From Lichina pygmaea (lineage: Eukaryota > Ascomycota > Lichinomycetes > Lichinales > Lichinaceae): a stretch of DNA of 64,000 nucleotides. The stretch is from positions 248,001 to 312,000 of the forward strand of contig OY730171.1 in NCBI GenBank assembly GCA_963422465.1. The letters run 5' to 3'. The position numbers were made by a program, and so were the translations under genes. The notes below the pieces were generated by a model. That model was not told where the DNA came from, made no database searches, and was given only the letters and a program-made list of their open reading frames with translations. This document shows positions 33,635 through 42,637 of the stretch, in pieces. How positions within the stretch are numbered: the stretch's first letter is position 1; each line of letters begins with the position of its first letter.

Positions 33635-35098
33635 GCAGGCTCTTGATTTCTGTTGTATAGGTGTAAACTCCTGGAGTATAGCTTTCATGCTAATCCCCCT
33701 GTCCACAGCTTTGACTCACTGTTGTACTGACAATACCCAGAAGTTGGTGGAGGCCTGTAGTCTTCTGAGAATAGTCTTGGGTCAGTCTAACAGTTACTTC
33801 TCTTCTGGTTGTTGGTGTACAACTCAAGGTGCAGTACTTGACTTGTCACTTTCTCAAGAGTCTGTGGCATGTCACAATCTCAAGTCATCTTGTGTTGGAG
33901 GTCTGGCAGCAGTTTGATCAGGAGTTTTTTCATGTGTTCCACATCCAACTTCAGCCCCAGGTCTTTGCTGAGCCTGTCCAGATAGTTGACAAAGTCTTGC
34001 ACTGACTGCCCAGGTTGTTGATAGGTGGTGTTGTACTTTCACAGCACTGTAAGCTCTCTGTTTATTAGATGCTTAAATTAATTCTTGAGAAGGTTTTTGT
34101 ACTGGTCCCAAGTCATCATGTCTATTTCACCTTTCTTGTAACAGATCTGCATCACACTCTTAATAGCTCTATCAAGGTACTGCATTGCTTTGAGAACTAT
34201 CTTCTTATTGTCTATAACCTCTGAGATCTCAAAACCCAGCTTGCATTGATGCAGGTATTTCTACAGTTCTTGTGTACTTCTTCCAGAGTACTTTGTGATA
34301 CCCCTAAGTTTGAAATCCCCTCTGTACATCCAGGTGGTTGACATCTCTGCCTGGGACAGTCCCACAACTATGTCACTGTGGGCTGGCTTATTTACAGCCA
34401 GTCCTATGTATCTGCTGTCTCCCACTTGTACTGGTTTATGTCTTTGAAAAGACTAAACCAGTTTAATCTAGCTTTCAAACTCCACTATTCCCAATCCAAT
34501 ACCTAGATTCTCTTCTCTTACCAGAAACTTCAAGATTCCTTTTGTTACATTCCCTAGTCACACCCTGCCTTCAGTTTTTATCCCTTGAAAGGTTTTCTGA
34601 AGGAGTTCACTATTAGCTAGAAGATCTGCATGGCTGTAAAGCTACTACCAGTGTAAGAATCAAATAAAATAAAAATAAAATAAAAAATCTGCTGTCTCCC
34701 AGCCCCATGGCTTCAGTCATGACCTGGTGACTAAGTACCTGTAGTTCAACCCATCTTGCTATAAGGTTTGACTGCTTGTCAAGCACCTTCTTCCTGCACT
34801 CAAACTTCTTGAGTTCCTCTGTTAGTGACAAGAGAGTTCCATCACTATACCTGAGAGTACTGTGTTTATCTGTGATGATCTTCTCTGACACACACTTCTG
34901 TCCCACATCTCCACTGTTGTGTGGTGGTGATGCTGCCTCTCTGGTGAGAGATTGTCCCCCCTCTGCTAGAGGGAGTCCTCCTCCCAGATGGCTGGGAGGT
35001 GCTGGCCTTTGGTCAGCCAGATCCATCATTTTGTCATCTTGTTGTGACAATTTGCTGGGAGTCCTCTTGCCACAAAGAGCTCTGCCCAAGCCAGTCAT
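33635..35098 (-). pseudogene. Element E gag, decayed and interrupted by LINE L4
   Basis: Starts at ATG 35096-35098 (MTGLGRALCGKRTPSK). An open N-terminal part of about 130 codons is rich in charged helices (TEELKKFECRKKVLDKQ). It runs into the LINE tail at 34425-34687 and resumes as YIGLAVNKPAHSDI. A capsid-like stretch near 34000 (YNTTYQQPGQSVQDFVNYL) resembles the Retrotrans_gag domain. Several stops follow. Assignment as gag rests on this stretch, on the downstream knuckle and protease at 21412-21941, and on the LTR at its 5' side. Confidence 0.7.
34425..34687 (+). mobile_element. LINE L4, short 3' fragment
   Basis: 263 bp match the last codons and 3' UTR of the young LINE and end in AATAAAATAAA-type repeats. 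The 14-bp duplication TCTGCTGTCTCCCA flanks it (34411-34424 and 34688-34701). It is more diverged than L1-L3 and therefore older. Confidence 0.92.
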
Positions 35099-35133
35099 TA
35101 TGAACAGACTACTTCTCTTTTCAGTGAGAGAAG

Positions 35134-35142
35134 AGTGAACAA
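35134..35142 (-). promoter_or_regulatory. Putative self-priming site of element E
   Basis: Three bases after the LTR the minus strand reads TTGTTCACT. Its exact complement AGTGAACAA starts at 35222 (35222-35214), about 31-37 bases downstream of the E TATA box. This is the same geometry as in the chromovirus family. Confidence 0.5.
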
Positions 35143-35145
35143 AAC

Positions 35146-35485
35146 TGTGAGAACATTACTAGCAGTGTGCTCAGGATGACTGCTCAGTGGAAAGGATTGA
35201 GTGGTTGCTAGAATTGTTCACTGGTTTCCAAAGAGAACAGTGAGAGCAGCTCTATATACTATAGAGCTGAGAACAGAGCATCTAGCTAAGTGACCCCAAC
35301 CAATCTCCAAGCCACTGCATAGCTGTCTCAAGTAGCTGGCTAGTCATGGCTGGTCACAGCTGGCTTGTGTTGGCTATACAGGTCAGAGCTGTATTCCTCT
35401 GTTGGTCATGTGAGTAGAGCCACATCATGTGATCAACAGATGTGGGACTGCCAGATGTGAGCTATTGTAAGTAGTTGTTGTGACA
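35146..35485 (-). repeat. Candidate 5' LTR of element E
   Basis: On the minus strand the segment begins TGTCACAAC and ends TTCTCACA, directly upstream of E gag. It contains a TATA box inside a perfect inverted repeat with 10-bp arms (35247-35256 and 35260-35269, spacer TAC). The boundaries are inferred from TG...CA ends only; the second LTR is outside the window. Confidence 0.55.
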
Positions 35486-35578
35486 GAACTCTACAGAAGG
35501 CATAGATACACCAAGTATTCCATGTCTCACTACTCAAGCCAGCACCCAGCAATACAGAAATCAAAACAGAATAGTACT

Positions 35579-36115
35579 TCAAGAACAACAAAGAAGAGTA
35601 CAATGTTGAAAGAATTCTAGACAGTTGAAGAAACAGATAGAAGCCAGGACTGACAGAGACAAAGACTCAAAAGAAGCCAAAGTCTCCAAAGAGAAAAGAT
35701 TGTCTAGAGTTGGTGGAGACACCATGTGTGAAGCCTTCTGCTTAAGAGTCTCTTGGTCCTTGATCATGGTGAGCTCACACTTGATAGCCTCACCCTTCTT
35801 CTTGGACAACAAACCCAGCTGCTTGCAAAGACAGATCTTGCAAGAAAGAAGCTGTGACTCCTGCTTCTTGATATCCTGCAGCTGAGTCTCAAGCTGAGTG
35901 CACTCAAGCTCCATCTTTTTCTATTCTGAATCTGGGAGATGAAGATCACAACAGCAACCCTTCTCAATGCACTGACTGCAAGATGTGGACTCTAAGCTGA
36001 CAACACACTTGGCATAGTCATGACAACATGCACTGCATGAAACTTTGGACACCTTACCTATTTTGCCAACACAAGAACTGAGAGCTCCACAATGATTACA
36101 ACAAGATGTCTGGGG
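35579..36115 (-). pseudogene. Element F antisense Cys-cluster/coiled-coil ORF
   Basis: The minus strand encodes CNHC, then SSC, then after 11 residues CSACCHDYAKC, giving C-x2-C-x5-C-x11-C-x2-C-x6-C. A further group, CSQCIEKGCCC, follows. After one TAG comes a long helix with a coiled-coil look (ELECTQLETQLQDIKKQESQ), then a Lys-rich region. The reading frame ends near 35579. No ATG precedes the cluster, so the 5' end is lost or elsewhere. It lies immediately before the polypurine tract and 3' LTR of element F, facing the opposite way, exactly like the antisense ORF of the chromovirus copies. Sequence similarity is limited to the pattern. Confidence 0.55.
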
Positions 36116-36170
36116 TATGGTAAAAGAAGTGAGAGGATCTGGGGACAGAACTCTTGGAGGGAGAGGATGG

Positions 36171-36405
36171 TGTTAAGACCCAGGCCAGAACAGCTGAGCC
36201 AGCTGAAGCAAGTGTACTGAGGTACACAGAACAATGTTCACCTGACCCAGTGGACAAGGTGGACAAGATGTAACCAGCTTGACCACCTTGTCCAAAGTGG
36301 CAGAGGTGGACAAGGAGAGCGCTCCTCAACCACCTTGTCCACACAGAAAGCTGATACCCCTTGGGGCAGACCCCCCCCCTCAGGCTCCTGTATATACAAG
36401 AACCC
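36171..36405 (+). repeat. 3' LTR of element F, left part
   Basis: Begins TGTTAAGACCCAGG, very like the chromovirus LTR start, after the purine tract GGAGGGAGAGGATGG. U3 has several copies of GGACAAGGTGG or its complement (for example near 36250, 36285, 36310, 36340) and a TATA box at 36391-36396, where LINE L2 inserted. Confidence 0.65.
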
Positions 36406-37002
36406 CAATCCTCAAAAAACTCTTCCCAGTACCACTACGTTCAAGGACCATCACTTCTGATAATCACCGGACTTTGTCAGAAGTTCTGGAAACCAAGCGA
36501 GTATCTGTTGGGAACCACCAAAACCTTAAGGTGAAAACCCATCACTTTGGGTAACCCAGCTTGTTTGTCAAAAGTTGTGATCTCTGAATCTTCGATCTTC
36601 AACTTCAACAACCAACAGACTATCTATAACAAGGCAGAGAGTGGCCAGTGGGATTCTGAAAGACTGGGGACAGGCCCCAATTACCTAGGAACACTCAGTC
36701 TTGGGGTGTGGTCCCAGGATTGAGCAAGTACTCCCAGTCAGACAGATAACAGCTTGAACTTCTCTCAAGAGAAACATCTAGCATCAAGGAGATCAGGGCT
36801 CCCAGGATAAGAGAAATAGTTTAGAGCTTGCCTCTAGTGCTGGTAGAGTTGAAAAACTCTAGGAAAGCTCAGGCAGGGGGTGTGGTCTCCAGCTTGAGTT
36901 AATACAGCCAGATTTCCCTAGAGTCTAGTTGGAAAAGACTGCCCAGGAAAGTACAGTCTTGGGGAGTGGTCCCAGGATTGTGCAATTACTGCTAGGAACC
37001 AG

Positions 37003-38445
37003 GTGACCCTTTGTGAACAACCCACTGTGCAGGTTACCTACCCTATGCCTGTCAAAAAGAAGAAACCGGACTCCTCCCAGAACACTACCAGAAAAATAAC
37101 ACCTTCTCCAACAATGCCAGCTCCCAGTTCTGCTGGTACTCAGCCTAGTTCTTCTACCCCCTATCCAGCTCTCCAGAATGACTACAACCTACTGGACTCA
37201 TGGCTCAAGACTCAAGCTACCCCAGAATCTGTACTGAAAAGCTGGGAGAATATTAAGAAAAACTCTTGTACTAATGAAGCCCAGTCCACCAAAACCCAGT
37301 CTCTCCCCACTGGTCTGACCAACAAGATTTTCCAGAAGCTGGAGAATATTAGCAAGCGGCTAGACAAGCAAGAATCCAAGCCATCATATGCCCAGGCTGT
37401 TCAGAAACATATCCCAGCTCAAATCCCTCTAGCTCCAAGGATTCTGAAGGAAGTTCTTGTCCACCCTGGTAACCAGACACCTGATATAGCCAACAGGACT
37501 CACATCCAGCTTTTTCAAGCTCTCCAAGACAGACTCCCCAGTCCCTATAATAAACAAGTCAGAGCAGTGAGAAAACTTCCCTCAGGGGACATTCTTATTA
37601 ACACTGAAACCCAAGAGACTAAGAGTTTTCTGGAGAAAGACTCTGCCTGGATATCAGCTATTTTTACCAAGGAAGCAACTATCCAACCCAAGAGATTCCC
37701 AGTGTTGATTCATGGAGTCAGAACCACAGACATCCAGCCAGAAAACCTGGAAAAAACTCGCCAGACTATCCAGAACAGCAACCCATCCCTGAGCAAGCAA
37801 ATCACTATTCTAAGAGCCTACTGGTCAAAGAAGGCTATAGCTCAAAAGAAACCAGTTACTTCACTCCACCTGGATCTGGCCACCCCGGAACAGGCCAATC
37901 TTCTAATTGAGAGTGGAGTAGTGCTGGGCCACAGATTGCATGAGGCAGAGCCTTTTCTGGCTAACACAGTGGTGGCACAATGCTTCAAGTGCTTTGGGTA
38001 TGGACACCAAGCTCGCCTGTGCAGGAATCAAGCTGTATGTGGTGCCTGTGGAGGCCAGCATGAAAGAAGAACCTGCCAAATCCCTGAGCAACTGCTAAAG
38101 CCAAAATGCAGCAACTGCAAAGAAGCTCACCCAGCCTGGGCTAGCACATGCCCAGTACGCCAAGAAGCAGTCAAGAAGGTAAGAGAGGCATGGATTTCCC
38201 GCCCAGGGAAGTATGAGATCTCCACTGCTACCACTGTCCCAGTCACACAGTCTCCAGTTACTTTCCCCTTCATACAGACTCTTCCAGGGGGAAAAAGACA
38301 GAAAACCACAGAGCCAACTAGAAGCTCAGAGAGACTCAGAGGAGAGTCTCCAGAAGTGCAAATTCTGTCTACAAGATCAACAAACACAGGGGGAAAGCAG
38401 TCAGTCAACCCCTTCAAGATCTTTGAAGATGAAATGTCTACATGA
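37003..38445 (+). CDS. LINE ORF1: zinc-knuckle RNA-binding protein (L2)
   Basis: 480 residues, identical in layout to the L1 copy: basic N-terminus, Ser/Pro-rich segment, helical middle, then three zinc knuckles (about residues 330-400). The third knuckle reads CSNCKEAHPAW where L1 has Gly. An alternative start at codon 15 (37045, MPVKKKK) matches the old LINE start. The last codons overlap ORF2 by four bases. Confidence 0.93.
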   Translation: MTLCEQPTVQVTYPMPVKKKKPDSSQNTTRKITPSPTMPAPSSAGTQPSSSTPYPALQNDYNLLDSWLKTQATPESVLKSWENIKKNSCTNEAQSTKTQSLPTGLTNKIFQKLENISKRLDKQESKPSYAQAVQKHIPAQIPLAPRILKEVLVHPGNQTPDIANRTHIQLFQALQDRLPSPYNKQVRAVRKLPSGDILINTETQETKSFLEKDSAWISAIFTKEATIQPKRFPVLIHGVRTTDIQPENLEKTRQTIQNSNPSLSKQITILRAYWSKKAIAQKKPVTSLHLDLATPEQANLLIESGVVLGHRLHEAEPFLANTVVAQCFKCFGYGHQARLCRNQAVCGACGGQHERRTCQIPEQLLKPKCSNCKEAHPAWASTCPVRQEAVKKVREAWISRPGKYEISTATTVPVTQSPVTFPFIQTLPGGKRQKTTEPTRSSERLRGESPEVQILSTRSTNTGGKQSVNPFKIFEDEMST

Positions 38446-41400
38446 AGAATACAAAGTTCACACTTCTTCAATACAATGTGCAGAAAAGCCAATCAGTCCA
38501 AGAGCTACTTCTAGCAACCCCAACTCTTCAAGAAGTAGATATTATTGCACTTCAAGAACCCTGGAAGAATCCTCACCTTCAAACCAGCACCTCAACTGTT
38601 TTTTCTTCTTTTCTTCCTTTATATTCTCCAGAGATTGGTAGAACTCTTTTTCTTATTAACAAAAACCTGAATCTGTCATCTCTCCACCCTACTTTCTGGA
38701 GTAAAGACTTTGTTTCTCTTGAAATTCATCTGGAAAACACCTCTACTTCTCTGTGGGTGCATAATCTATACTTCACTCCCTCAAGTCAAGAGAACTACCT
38801 ACAAGCATCAGAAGCTCTTCTCTGTCTACTCCAAAATGCTTTACAAGCAAAAGGGCAGCATATTCTTCTTACAGACTCAAATCTTCACCACTCTGACTGG
38901 TCAAAGAAAAGAAGACTATATTCTGACACTGCACACAAGTTCCAAACTCTAATGAAAAACTCAAATCTGGAGTTAGCTATTGCACCTTTTACACCCACAA
39001 GAGCTAGATCTCTTTCCCACAAACCCTGTTCACCTATTGATCTTTCCTTTATATCTTCTTCTCTTTCTAACTCTCTAATCTTTTCTAAAATTGCTTTGCA
39101 GTTCTTTCATGGGTCTGACCACAGACCTGTGCTAACTAGCCTGGACCTGGACTCACCAAGAAAAACCTGGAAGCCAGAAAGGAACTGGAAAACACTGGAC
39201 ACAAACCTGGCAAAACAAGAGTGTAATAATTTGCAGCTGCCCTTCCACTTTCAAGATAAACATGAAGTGGATGAGTACTTGGAATATCTTAACCACTTTC
39301 TCCAAGAAATAGCAGACAGATGCACAGAACTCCAGAAGCAATCTAGCCACTCAGTCCCCTGGTGGAACCAAGAGATCCAAACTAAAGTTAAGCAGGAAAG
39401 AAGAATAAGAAGACAAGTGCTCAGAGGACAGGCAAGCCAAGAAGAGCTAGAAGAAGCAACTAAGCTCAAGAAGAAAGCTGTCAGAGAAGGCAAACAGAAC
39501 ACCTTCAGAAAACAAGTTCATGAGCTAGCCAGTTCCTCAAAATTCTGGAAGCTTGCAAAGTGGGGAAAATCAAAAGCTAACAAGACCCCTGATCTTCCTC
39601 TGGTCCCTGATCTGGAGACTCAAGAAGGACTAGCCAAAAGCTTTGAGGAGAAGACAAAATCTTTCTCAGCTCAATTCTTTCCAGAAGCACGTGTTCCAGA
39701 ACCAAGTACAGAAAGTCACCAGAGTACCCCAGAGATCCAGCTTTCTCAGGAGGTTACCACTGAAGAAGTGGAGCAAATTCTGAACAAGAAGAAACCTTTT
39801 ACAGCAGGAGGAAAAGACAAGCTGCCAAATGGATTTCTGAAAGCTCTGGGTCCCAAGTTCTGCCAAGCTATAGCTGTTCTCACATCAACATGCTGGAGAC
39901 TGGAATACTTTCCAGAGAAATTCAAGAATGCAAAAACAGTCTGTCTAAGAAAACCTGGCAAGGGAATCTATAACCAAGCTAAAGCCTGGCGCCCTATAGC
40001 TCTGCTAAACACAACTGGCAAGCTGATGGAAGCTATTACAGCAGCCAGACTAAGCAAGGTAGCAGAAGAGGCTAAACTCTTGCCAGAAATCCAGATGGGG
40101 TTCAGGAAAGGCAGATCAACTGAATCAGCACTCTTCCTTCTAACTTCCCAAGTGGAAAAAGTCTGGAAAGAAGGCATGGTTGCATCTCTACTTTCTCTGG
40201 ACATCTCAGGAGCATATGACAGAGTTCTTCCAGAGATTCTTCAAAAGATTCTGGAGAGAAAAGGAATCCCTCTCTGGCTAACTTCTTGGATCTTCTCTTT
40301 CTGTACCAGACGTACCACCACCCTAGTTTTTGATGACTCTGAGTCCTCTTCTATTCCTATTCACTGTGGAGTTCCCCAAGGTTCCCCTTTGTCTCCTATT
40401 CTTTTTCTATTCTATATTTCTGAACTTCATGAGACTGTACATTCTCCTACTACTGGTGTTTCTGCTCTGGGATTTGCAGATGATACAAATCTGCTTGCAT
40501 TTGGACACTCTCTTAAAAGCAACCTTCTGAAGTTGAAGAATACACATCTTAAATGTCTATCTTGGGCTGCAAGACATGGAATGGTCTTCTCTCCTGAGAA
40601 ATATGAAATACTTCATTTTTCCAGAAGAAGATCAGACAATCTGCAGCTCAAGCTTAGACTTGGGAATGTGATTCTAAAACCAAAAGAAGAAGTGCGAGTA
40701 TTGGGAGTGTACCTGGATGCCAAACTCCACTGGCACAAACACCAGAGAATTATTCTTCAAAAAGCACAAAAAGCACTATCTTCTCTTTCTAGAACCTCTT
40801 ACTCCACCTGGGGCTTTCCAGTTCTCACAGCACGCCTTGTGTACACTGCAATACTCAGATCTGTACTGAGCTATGCAGTGGGAATTTGGTTCAACCCACT
40901 CAGAAAATCCTCTAATATTTCCTCTCTTATCATATTCCAAAACAAATGTCTGAGACTTATTGGGGGTGCTTTCAAAGCCACTCCTTCTTTTCTATTAGAG
41001 AGTGAGCTTTTTCTTTTACCTCTAGATCTCTATTTTAAATTTCGCACAGCTTGTTTTCTATCTTCTATCCAAACCTCCTCTCTGAAAGACTTTCTTGACA
41101 GTACCTTTTCTACTATTTCTTCCTATGCTTCTTCACTGAGGAAACCTTTAAAGAAATCCTCAACTATCTCTCCTAATTGGAAGTTCACTTGGTTAAGTCA
41201 AATAACTACTAACCAGGCTAGTTCAAAGAAAGAACTACAAATACTCTTTACTAAAGAGTGGGAAAACCAATGGGAGGAGAAGAAAAGAAAAGGCTATGCT
41301 GGATGGCAGGTGTTTTACCAAAAACCTCACTACAACAACCTAAAGCTCTACAAAGAGCTACAGAAAGCTGAGGCAAGTCTACTACTGCAAACCAGAACTG

Positions 41401-41684
41401 GGAGAATTGGTCTAGCAAGTTTTCTTTTCAGAGCTGGAGTCCCTGACTTTCCTACCCCCCTATGCATGTGTGGTCAAGCAGAAGAGACAGTAAAGCATAT
41501 CACCTCTTCATGCTCTCTCTACTCAAGTCAAAGACAACATGCTCTCTTTAACCCCCAAGATTTCACTACTATTATTTCAAACCCAGAGCTTCTACAGAAG
41601 TTTCTGTACTGGTTTATGTCTTTGAAAAGACTAAACCAATTTAATCTGGCTTTCAAACTTCACTATTCACACTCCAACATCTAG
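38442..41684 (+). CDS. LINE ORF2: endonuclease-reverse transcriptase (L2)
   Basis: 1080 residues with an intact APE-type endonuclease (residues 1-230, ending SDHRPVL), RT with LDISGAYDRV, GVPQGSPLSP and GFADDTNLL, and a C-terminal CCHC finger. It differs from the L1 protein at two positions I can see (Glu for Lys in NQWE-KKRK, Tyr for Cys in WQVF). No RNase H motif was found, so RNA removal would rely on host enzyme. The intact frame and matching TSD imply recent retrotransposition. Confidence 0.95.
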   Translation: MKNTKFTLLQYNVQKSQSVQELLLATPTLQEVDIIALQEPWKNPHLQTSTSTVFSSFLPLYSPEIGRTLFLINKNLNLSSLHPTFWSKDFVSLEIHLENTSTSLWVHNLYFTPSSQENYLQASEALLCLLQNALQAKGQHILLTDSNLHHSDWSKKRRLYSDTAHKFQTLMKNSNLELAIAPFTPTRARSLSHKPCSPIDLSFISSSLSNSLIFSKIALQFFHGSDHRPVLTSLDLDSPRKTWKPERNWKTLDTNLAKQECNNLQLPFHFQDKHEVDEYLEYLNHFLQEIADRCTELQKQSSHSVPWWNQEIQTKVKQERRIRRQVLRGQASQEELEEATKLKKKAVREGKQNTFRKQVHELASSSKFWKLAKWGKSKANKTPDLPLVPDLETQEGLAKSFEEKTKSFSAQFFPEARVPEPSTESHQSTPEIQLSQEVTTEEVEQILNKKKPFTAGGKDKLPNGFLKALGPKFCQAIAVLTSTCWRLEYFPEKFKNAKTVCLRKPGKGIYNQAKAWRPIALLNTTGKLMEAITAARLSKVAEEAKLLPEIQMGFRKGRSTESALFLLTSQVEKVWKEGMVASLLSLDISGAYDRVLPEILQKILERKGIPLWLTSWIFSFCTRRTTTLVFDDSESSSIPIHCGVPQGSPLSPILFLFYISELHETVHSPTTGVSALGFADDTNLLAFGHSLKSNLLKLKNTHLKCLSWAARHGMVFSPEKYEILHFSRRRSDNLQLKLRLGNVILKPKEEVRVLGVYLDAKLHWHKHQRIILQKAQKALSSLSRTSYSTWGFPVLTARLVYTAILRSVLSYAVGIWFNPLRKSSNISSLIIFQNKCLRLIGGAFKATPSFLLESELFLLPLDLYFKFRTACFLSSIQTSSLKDFLDSTFSTISSYASSLRKPLKKSSTISPNWKFTWLSQITTNQASSKKELQILFTKEWENQWEEKKRKGYAGWQVFYQKPHYNNLKLYKELQKAEASLLLQTRTGRIGLASFLFRAGVPDFPTPLCMCGQAEETVKHITSSCSLYSSQRQHALFNPQDFTTIISNPELLQKFLYWFMSLKRLNQFNLAFKLHYSHSNI

Positions 41685-41859
41685 AAGCTTTTCCTACCAG
41701 ACACTACAAGATTTCCTTTTGCTACACTTTCTAGTCACCTCCCTGTCTTCAGTTTTTATTCCTTTAAAGGTTTTCTGAAGAAGTTCACTATTAGCTGGAA
41801 GATCTGCATGGCTGTAAAGCTACAAACAGTGTAAGAATCAAATCAAATCAAAAAAAAAA

Positions 41860-42080
41860 TATACAAGAACCCAGATAGCCGGGGAGAATAGCTCTCCAGG
41901 CTGAACACATACAACCAAAGACAATAGCAAGAGAGTTACCCACCTTGCTATTCATCTATTGAGTCCCTGCCCTTATTGTCCAGACACGCGGACCAACCAC
42001 ATTCTGTGTGAACGTGGACTGGCCCTTAACAGAGGAGTGTAGCTCTAGCTCTAGTACAAGTGTCAGGGTGTAGCAGTACA
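41860..42080 (+). repeat. 3' LTR of element F, right part
   Basis: The sequence after L2 continues the LTR downstream of its TATA box. The end is placed at GCAGTACA (42080) by its CA dinucleotide only, since no partner LTR is visible. Confidence 0.45.
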
Positions 42081-42637
42081 GGTACAGCTGCACTGAGTCC
42101 AAAAAACTACTATATCTCGGCAACTAGCCGAGATATCCCGTACTCACAATACATAGGTGCGGCTGTGGCGACCTGCTTAATCAGCCCACACTGATTAAGC
42201 GCCCAGTCACCAACTAGCTCCTTACAGCAAGTCAACAAAGGATGAGGAGATGGAGGTGGTACTGGAGTTGTGAGGTGGAGAAGTCTTGGAAGAGTAGCAA
42301 AAAAAAGAAAAGGATAGAGCCAAAAGACAAGAGAGTTAATTTCTTGTTGGAAGGAGAGATGATGTTTTTGAAATGACATTTGTATCAGTGACTGCCTCGC
42401 CTGCTTGATTTCATGGGAGATGAACAAGACTTCGTGTCCCATGCCCCACCATATCGCCTCCCTGCTAATGCCAAGCAGAATTTCCCACCCCCCCTTGATC
42501 ACATCCATCCATTTCACCAGAAAGAAACAAACATATAAGATAGAAATAGAGCTGTGTCCAGCCTTGTTGCCTTGCCAAAAAAAAAGCCAACCCCCCCAAA
42601 CTTTGGAAGAGAGGAAGGAGGAAAAGACAAGTGACGG
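42081..42637. other. Boundary spacer between transposon nest and tra1
   Basis: No convincing gene. It has two perfect hairpins: ATATCTCGGC-AACTA-GCCGAGATAT (42112-42136) and GCTTAATCAG-CCCACA-CTGATTAAGC (42175-42200). The right half is probably the 3' UTR of tra1, which ends at 42638. CpG density rises sharply beyond here. Confidence 0.6.

Larger units (their letters stand above)
36406..41859 (+). mobile_element. Young LINE copy L2, full length
   Basis: 5454 bp flanked by TATACAAGAACCC (36393-36405 and 41860-41872). It has a 5' UTR of about 600 bp, two intact ORFs overlapping by ATGA, a 3' UTR and a tail of AATCA repeats plus poly(A). The TSD overlaps the TATA box of the F LTR. It is the best candidate for a source copy in the window. 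Confidence 0.96.

Noticed and set aside
42110-42517. 135-codon minus-strand ORF between the nest and tra1
   Set aside because: No domain, overlaps hairpins and the likely tra1 3' UTR, and its composition is unlike the host genes.
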